This document shows, piece after piece, positions 59,416 to 64,000 of a stretch of 64,000 bases of DNA; the stretch's first letter is position 1, and every line of letters begins with the position of its first letter. The notes beneath the pieces are model-generated. The model searched no databases and was not told the origin of the DNA. It saw only the letters and a program-made list of their open reading frames with translations. The DNA comes from Xanthomonas citri pv. mangiferaeindicae (GTDB lineage Bacteria; Pseudomonadota; Gammaproteobacteria; Xanthomonadales; Xanthomonadaceae): the NCBI GenBank assembly GCA_002240395.1, contig CP016836.1, positions 682,001 to 746,000 on the forward strand, given 5' to 3'. Position numbers and translations under genes: made by a program.

Positions 59416-59482
59416 AATCGGGGTCAGAAAGAAACGGGGTCAGAGTGCAAATTCAAAAAGAATTGCGCTCTGACCCCGGTTT
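59416..59482. repeat. REP-like palindromic element after kdgK
   Basis: Direct copies of CGGGGTCAGA at 59419-59428 and 59435-59444 are followed by an inverted copy (59460-59482). The last two form an imperfect inverted repeat of about 23 bp. It lies between convergent kdgK and sppA and may terminate both. It is the same family as 9877-9994 and 41524. Confidence 0.75.
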
Positions 59483-59500
59483 GGCTTTGCGCGGGAGGGA

Positions 59501-61396
59501 CTAGAGCTCGCAGAAGCAGTAGGCGACGGCCTTGACCGGCTTGCCGGGCACGGGCGTCATCACGCTCTCGAGCAGGCGCAGGTCCTGTTCTGCCCGCGGC
59601 GCGGCGCGCGACAGCAGCCCGCGTGCCAAGTCGCTGTGGCCCAGCAGCAGGCTACCGGCGCGGCCGCTGACCAGGCCGGTCAGGAAGCGCCCGAACGGCG
59701 TCGCGGTCTTCTCGATGTAGCGCACGCGCCAGCGGTCGGTGCCGAGTTCGGCGAGTTCGGCCGCCTTGGCGATCGCGGTGCGCAGACCGCCAAGTTCGTC
59801 GACCAGGCCACGGTCGAGCGCCTGGGTGCCACTCCAAACGCGGCCACGCGCGACCGTGTCGATCTCCTCGCTGCTGCGACCACGCGCATCGCCGACCTTG
59901 CCGATGAAGTTGCGGTAGCCGCGATCGATGATCGCCTGGATCGCCTGCCCGGCCTCGGGCTGCAGCTCGCGCGACAGATCGAAGGCGCCGGCGAAACGGG
60001 TCGTGCCCACGCCGTCGGTACGCACGCCGATCTTCTCGAGCGTCCGCGGGAACGTCGGCACCAGCGCGAAGATGCCGATCGAGCCGGTGATCGTCGAAGC
60101 ATCGGCATAGATGCGGTCGGCGTTCATGCTGATCCAGTAGCCGCCCGATGCGGCGACGTCGCCCATCGACACGACCACCGGCTTGCCCTCGGCCTTGAGC
60201 GCATCGACTTCGCGGCGGATCTGCTCAGAGGCGAACACCTCGCCGCCGCCCGAGTCCACGCGCAGCACCACAGCCTTGACGTGCTCGTCTTCGCGCGCCT
60301 CGCGCAGCAGCGCCGAAGTCGACTCGCCACCGATCGTGCCCGGCGGCTGGTCGCCGCCGGTGATGCCGCCCTCGGCGACGACCACCGCGACCTGGGCGCG
60401 GCGGTCGGTGGGCCGCGGCTCGACGTGGGCCAGAAAGTCGCGCATCGCGATCTGGCGGAAGCCGCCGTCAGCATCGTCGTCGGCGACGCCGCGCTCGACC
60501 AGCAACTGCTCGACTTCCTCGAAGGATTTGAGTCCATCCACGTAGCCGTGATCGAGCGCGTACTGCGCCAGATCGCCCTGCGCCGCCTCGATGCCGGCGG
60601 GCAGCGAATCGATCTCGGCGTTGATCGCCTCGGGCGTCAGTCCACGTGCCTTGGCGATGTCGGCCACGTGCCGCTGCCAGATGTCGTTCATCCAGTACAG
60701 GTCGGCTTCCTTCGACTCGGGCGAGGCGCTGTCGAGGATGAACGGCTCGGCCGCGGACTTGTACTCGCCCACCTTGAACAAATGCATGTCCACCGACAGC
60801 TTGTCGGCCAGCGCCTCGCGGTAGTACTGGCGATAGCCGCTCAGACCTTCGAGGATCATGCCGCCCTCGGGGTCGAGGTAGACCTCGTCCGCCTGCGCGG
60901 CGAGCAGGTACTGCTGCTGGCCGAAGTACTCGCCGAAGGCGACCACCTGCTTGCCGGCCGCGCGCAACTCGGCCAGTGCGTCGGCGATTTCGCGCATCGA
61001 CGCATACCCCGAGAACGTCAGTCGGTCGGTCCGCAGCAGCACGCGCTCGATCCGGTCGTCCTGCTTGGCGGCCTCGAGCGCGCGCAGCACATCACGTAGC
61101 TGCACTTCGCCGGTGCCACCGCCGCCACTTTCGGCCAGCGCGCGCGTCAGCGGATCGCTGCGGTACTGCTCCACGAGCGCGCCTTCGGGTGCGATCACCA
61201 GCGTCGTGCGGTCGAGCAGCGGCGCCTGCCGCGAGCCGCCGCCGACGATCGCCAGCAACACCAGCAGCGCGAACAGGAACAACAGACCGAAGAACAGCAG
61301 GTTCAGGATCAGCCTGCGGATGAAGTTCATGCCGTCCCATAGACCGACGATGAAGCGCGTCAACGGCGCGCGCGGGGGCTGCACAACGGTACTCAT
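59501..61396 (-). CDS. sppA: Signal peptide peptidase SppA (67 kDa type)
   Basis: This 631-residue inner-membrane serine protease degrades remnant signal peptides. An N-terminal anchor (about 27-53) is followed by two tandem protease domains. The catalytic Lys is in 'FKVGEYKSAAEPFI' (N-terminal domain) and the nucleophile Ser in 'GDVAASGGYWISMNADRI' (C-terminal domain), as in E. coli SppA. The ATG at 61396 gives MSTVVQPP; the open frame extends upstream without homology. Confidence 0.94.
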   Translation of the reverse strand: MSTVVQPPRAPLTRFIVGLWDGMNFIRRLILNLLFFGLLFLFALLVLLAIVGGGSRQAPLLDRTTLVIAPEGALVEQYRSDPLTRALAESGGGGTGEVQLRDVLRALEAAKQDDRIERVLLRTDRLTFSGYASMREIADALAELRAAGKQVVAFGEYFGQQQYLLAAQADEVYLDPEGGMILEGLSGYRQYYREALADKLSVDMHLFKVGEYKSAAEPFILDSASPESKEADLYWMNDIWQRHVADIAKARGLTPEAINAEIDSLPAGIEAAQGDLAQYALDHGYVDGLKSFEEVEQLLVERGVADDDADGGFRQIAMRDFLAHVEPRPTDRRAQVAVVVAEGGITGGDQPPGTIGGESTSALLREAREDEHVKAVVLRVDSGGGEVFASEQIRREVDALKAEGKPVVVSMGDVAASGGYWISMNADRIYADASTITGSIGIFALVPTFPRTLEKIGVRTDGVGTTRFAGAFDLSRELQPEAGQAIQAIIDRGYRNFIGKVGDARGRSSEEIDTVARGRVWSGTQALDRGLVDELGGLRTAIAKAAELAELGTDRWRVRYIEKTATPFGRFLTGLVSGRAGSLLLGHSDLARGLLSRAAPRAEQDLRLLESVMTPVPGKPVKAVAYCFCEL

Positions 61397-61516
61397 GCTC
61401 GATACGACTCCATTAGAAAAGGGCCCGGGTCGGCTGCCAGTATCGGCGCTGCCACCGACGGTCCGGTCCACCGCGGCAGACTACCCGGGCGACCGGCCGA
61501 ATGCATGCGCCGGTGG

Positions 61517-62896
61517 TCACTGTGACAGCTGATCCGGCAACGGCGTCGTCACGCGCCGGCTGGTGCGCAGAAACCGGCCGCCCAGCAGCACCGCGGCCAC
61601 CGACAGGCCAGCGATCAGGCCGATCCACATGCCCTTCGGCCCCCAGCCCAGGCCCAAGCCCAGGCCCGCGCCCAGCGCCATGCCCACGCCCCAATAGGCC
61701 GCGGCGGCCAGGAACATCGGCACCCGGGTGTCCTTGAGCCCGCGCAGCGCACCCGCCGACAGCGCCTGGATGCCGTCGGGAAACTGGAACGCCGCGGCGT
61801 AGAGCAATAGCGCGCCGGCCAGCGACGCGACCGCGGCATCCTGGGTATAGGCGCGGACCACGTGGTCGTGGCCCAGCAGCAGCGCAATGCCGGACAGGGT
61901 CTGGGTCGCCAGCACCAGGGCCAGCCCTGCGAACCCGGCGCGTCGCACGCCGGCGCTGCCGAGCCCACGGCCGACGGCATTGCCCACGCGCACCGTGGTT
62001 GCCTCGGCCAGCCCGAACGGCACCATGAAGCACAGAGCGGCGACATTGATGGCGATCTGGTGCGCAGCTGCCTCGATCTCGCCGAGCCGGCCGATCAGCA
62101 GCGCGGTCACCACGAACAGGCTGCCTTCCATCGTCACCGTGACGCCGATCGGCAATCCGGTCCGCAGCAACGGACCGATCGTCGACCAACGCGGCGGATC
62201 GAATCGCGAGAACAGCGCGTAGCGGGCGAAGCGCTTGGACATCGCAAGATAGGTCGCAAAGCCCAGTGCCTGCAGCCACATCATGATCGCCGAGGCCAGG
62301 CCCAGGCCACCGGCGCCGCGTTCGGGGAACGGCCCCCAGCCGAACGCAAGCGCGTAGCCCGTGGGCACCAGCACCAGCAGCCCACCGAAGCCGAACAGCA
62401 TCGTCGGCAGCGTCCAGTGGATGCCGTCGCTCAGATAGCGCATGCAGAAGTACAACGTCAGCGCCGGCACGCCCCAGCGGATGCCGTGCAGGAATGCCGT
62501 GGCCCCCGGCACGATGTCCGGCGCGATGCCGAGCGGCCCCAGCGCGTTGGCCAGCAGCGTCAGCAGTACCAGCAGCAGTGCACCCAACCCGGCGGCCAGC
62601 CACAGGGCCTGCCGGAACAGCGGCCCAACCTCGGCATGGCGGCCTTCACCGTCGAGCTGCGACACCGATGGTGGCACCGCCATCAAGGTGCCCATGGGGA
62701 CCATCAGCGGCAGCCAGAAGATCGCCGTGCCGACCGCGACCGCAGCCAGCGTGTTGGTGCCGTGGTGGCCGGCAATGACCGAATCGACGAAGCCGATCAG
62801 GCCGGTGGCGACATGGCCGGCGACCAGTGGGGCGGCAAGGAAGGCGGTGCTGCGCACTTCATGGCCGAAGCGCGGGATGGCGGGCGGGGAAGACAT
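61517..62896 (-). CDS. MATE family efflux transporter
   Basis: This 459-residue membrane protein has 12 predicted helices and is related to NorM-type multidrug exporters, which are driven by Na+ or H+. N-terminal 'STAFLAAPLVAGHVATGLIGFVDSVIAGHHG' and the pseudo-repeat beginning 'LLRTGLPIGVTVTMEGSLFVVTALLIGRLG' are typical. The ATG at 62896 is used; a GTG three codons earlier is possible. It reads in the same direction as sppA, 120 bases upstream of it. Confidence 0.9.
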   Translation of the reverse strand: MSSPPAIPRFGHEVRSTAFLAAPLVAGHVATGLIGFVDSVIAGHHGTNTLAAVAVGTAIFWLPLMVPMGTLMAVPPSVSQLDGEGRHAEVGPLFRQALWLAAGLGALLLVLLTLLANALGPLGIAPDIVPGATAFLHGIRWGVPALTLYFCMRYLSDGIHWTLPTMLFGFGGLLVLVPTGYALAFGWGPFPERGAGGLGLASAIMMWLQALGFATYLAMSKRFARYALFSRFDPPRWSTIGPLLRTGLPIGVTVTMEGSLFVVTALLIGRLGEIEAAAHQIAINVAALCFMVPFGLAEATTVRVGNAVGRGLGSAGVRRAGFAGLALVLATQTLSGIALLLGHDHVVRAYTQDAAVASLAGALLLYAAAFQFPDGIQALSAGALRGLKDTRVPMFLAAAAYWGVGMALGAGLGLGLGWGPKGMWIGLIAGLSVAAVLLGGRFLRTSRRVTTPLPDQLSQ

Positions 62897-63094
62897 GGGG
62901 ACCACTCTGGCGACTGCGGCCGCGCGTACGAAACCGATGCGTGCGCTGGCGCCGGGGCGCGCAAGCCCGTTATTTTACGGGCATCGCGCGGATCCCGGGG
63001 GAACGGCCATCGGCCGGCGGGCGAAGGCGCAATCGCAACCGCGGGCCTCCCAGTCGCGCGCATCGTCTACCGCGACACGAACCGATACTTGCCC

Positions 63095-64000
63095 ATGCCT
63101 CATGCCCACGATCCGGCGCCCGCCGCCTGCGAGAACTGCGAGACCCCGCTGCAGGGCGCGTTCTGCCATCGCTGCGGCCAGTCCACCCACAGCCCGGTCC
63201 GCCACGCCAGCCATGCGATCGAGGAGGTGTTCGAGTCCTTCTGGCATCTCGATGGACGCATTTTCCGGACCCTGCGTGATCTGGTGGTGCCCGGTCGCGT
63301 CGCGGCGCGCTACCTGGCCGGACAACGCGTGCGCTACGTCGCGCCGATGCGGCTGTTCGTGATCCTCACGCTGCTGACGTTCTTCGTTGCCAAGTTTCTC
63401 GTCGATGGCGCGACGTTCGCCATCGCGGCCGACAGTCTCGACCGCGAGACGCACGGACGCATCGCTGCGGCCACGACGGTCGCCGAAGTGGTGCAGGTCC
63501 GCGACGACGTGCTCCGCGATCTGGAGGAGACCCGCCACGTCACCGGCGCGCTCCCCGGCGTGCGGACACAGCTCGACAGCGCCGAGGCGCTGCTCCGACA
63601 GCAGGCGCAGGCACGGATCCACGCGCTGGGCGGGAACGCGGGCGCAGGCGCACACGAAGACGGTGCGGCGCAGGGCGAAGCCGCGGCCCGTGACGCCACG
63701 GCCACCGCCGACAGTCCGACACCGCCGACGATCGGTGGACCGCTGGCCGAACGCATCGAACGTAACCTCATGCGCATGCGCGACGACCCCGGCGCCTTCA
63801 GCCGTGCGCTGCTGGGGGCCGCACCGACGGCGCTGTTCATCCTGGTCCCGTTGTTCGCGCTGCTGCTCAAGCTGGCCTATCTGTTCCAGCGCCGGCTCTA
63901 CCTCGAGCACGTCGTCATCGCGCTCTACAGCCACGCGGCGCTGATGCTCGGCCTGCTGCTGGTGTTTTGCTGCGCGCTCGCCGGCGGCTGGCTCGCTCCC
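63095..64000 (+). CDS. DUF3667 domain-containing membrane protein (truncated by window end)
   Basis: The frame is open from the ATG at 63095 to the end of the window (302 codons, no stop). It begins with a zinc-ribbon-like motif 'CENCETPLQGAFCHRCGQ' (residues 12-29), then the DUF3667 core 'VFESFWHLDGRIFRTLRDLVVPGRVAARYLAGQRVRYVAPMRLFV', a membrane helix, an Ala-rich loop of about 100 residues, and further helices near the end. The family is common in Xanthomonadaceae and Bacteroidetes, with no known activity. Confidence 0.85.
   Translation, partial: MPHAHDPAPAACENCETPLQGAFCHRCGQSTHSPVRHASHAIEEVFESFWHLDGRIFRTLRDLVVPGRVAARYLAGQRVRYVAPMRLFVILTLLTFFVAKFLVDGATFAIAADSLDRETHGRIAAATTVAEVVQVRDDVLRDLEETRHVTGALPGVRTQLDSAEALLRQQAQARIHALGGNAGAGAHEDGAAQGEAAARDATATADSPTPPTIGGPLAERIERNLMRMRDDPGAFSRALLGAAPTALFILVPLFALLLKLAYLFQRRLYLEHVVIALYSHAALMLGLLLVFCCALAGGWLAP

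Overview
The window is chromosomal DNA from a very GC-rich gammaproteobacterium. The best fit is the Xanthomonadaceae/Lysobacteraceae group (Luteimonas, Lysobacter and relatives). The evidence is the def-fmt-rsmB operon diverging from lysM-dprA-smg-topA-tsaC, the Xanthomonas/Caulobacter-type TonB receptors, and short 'ccggggtcagagt' palindromic elements at gene ends. The placement comes from gene content and order, not from a marker gene. I saw no rRNA, tRNA, CRISPR array, intact insertion sequence or prophage.

Left half (1-32 kb), mostly housekeeping. It opens with bamD, an LpxL-type acyltransferase and two bacterial-PH-domain membrane proteins. Next come a Fur-controlled siderophore receptor with a PepSY membrane protein and a 39-residue membrane protein (4-7.4 kb), and a secreted beta/gamma-crystallin-like protein. 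Three glycosyltransferases follow, then def-fmt-rsmB and the divergent lysM-dprA-smg-(GYF/RDD)-topA-tsaC run. gltBD (glutamate synthase) is next. The half ends with an Oar-like TonB receptor and two overlapping DUF4124 proteins.

Right half (33-59.5 kb), a carbohydrate-utilisation region for an acetylated, uronate-containing polysaccharide, most likely pectic. It encodes a secreted SGNH acetylesterase fused to a cupin, an RpiB/LacAB-type isomerase, KduD, KduI, a LacI-family regulator and a GH43 glycosidase. It also encodes a complete TRAP transporter with an FAH/hydratase-family enzyme, two secreted esterases, a 1272-residue exported protein of unknown function, two TonB receptors and a KdgK-type kinase. 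The inferred flow is: outer-membrane uptake through the TonB receptors, periplasmic de-esterification and trimming, inner-membrane uptake by TRAP, KduI (or the RpiB-like isomerase), KduD, then KdgK to KDPG. No recognisable polysaccharide lyase, GH28 or KDPG aldolase is in view. The 1272-residue protein is therefore the most interesting unknown.

A shared motif, ATGACACCG followed by an imperfect inverted half, occurs in five intergenic regions of this region, each just upstream of one of its transcription units. It is a good candidate operator for the LacI-family regulator at 37.7-38.8 kb. The window ends with sppA, a MATE exporter and a truncated DUF3667 membrane protein.

Four genes (a glycosyltransferase, the GYF/RDD protein and two esterases) are each broken by what looks like one missing G or C in a short G/C run. 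The uniform pattern suggests consensus-sequence errors more than real gene decay, and the affected proteins should be read as full length until checked.
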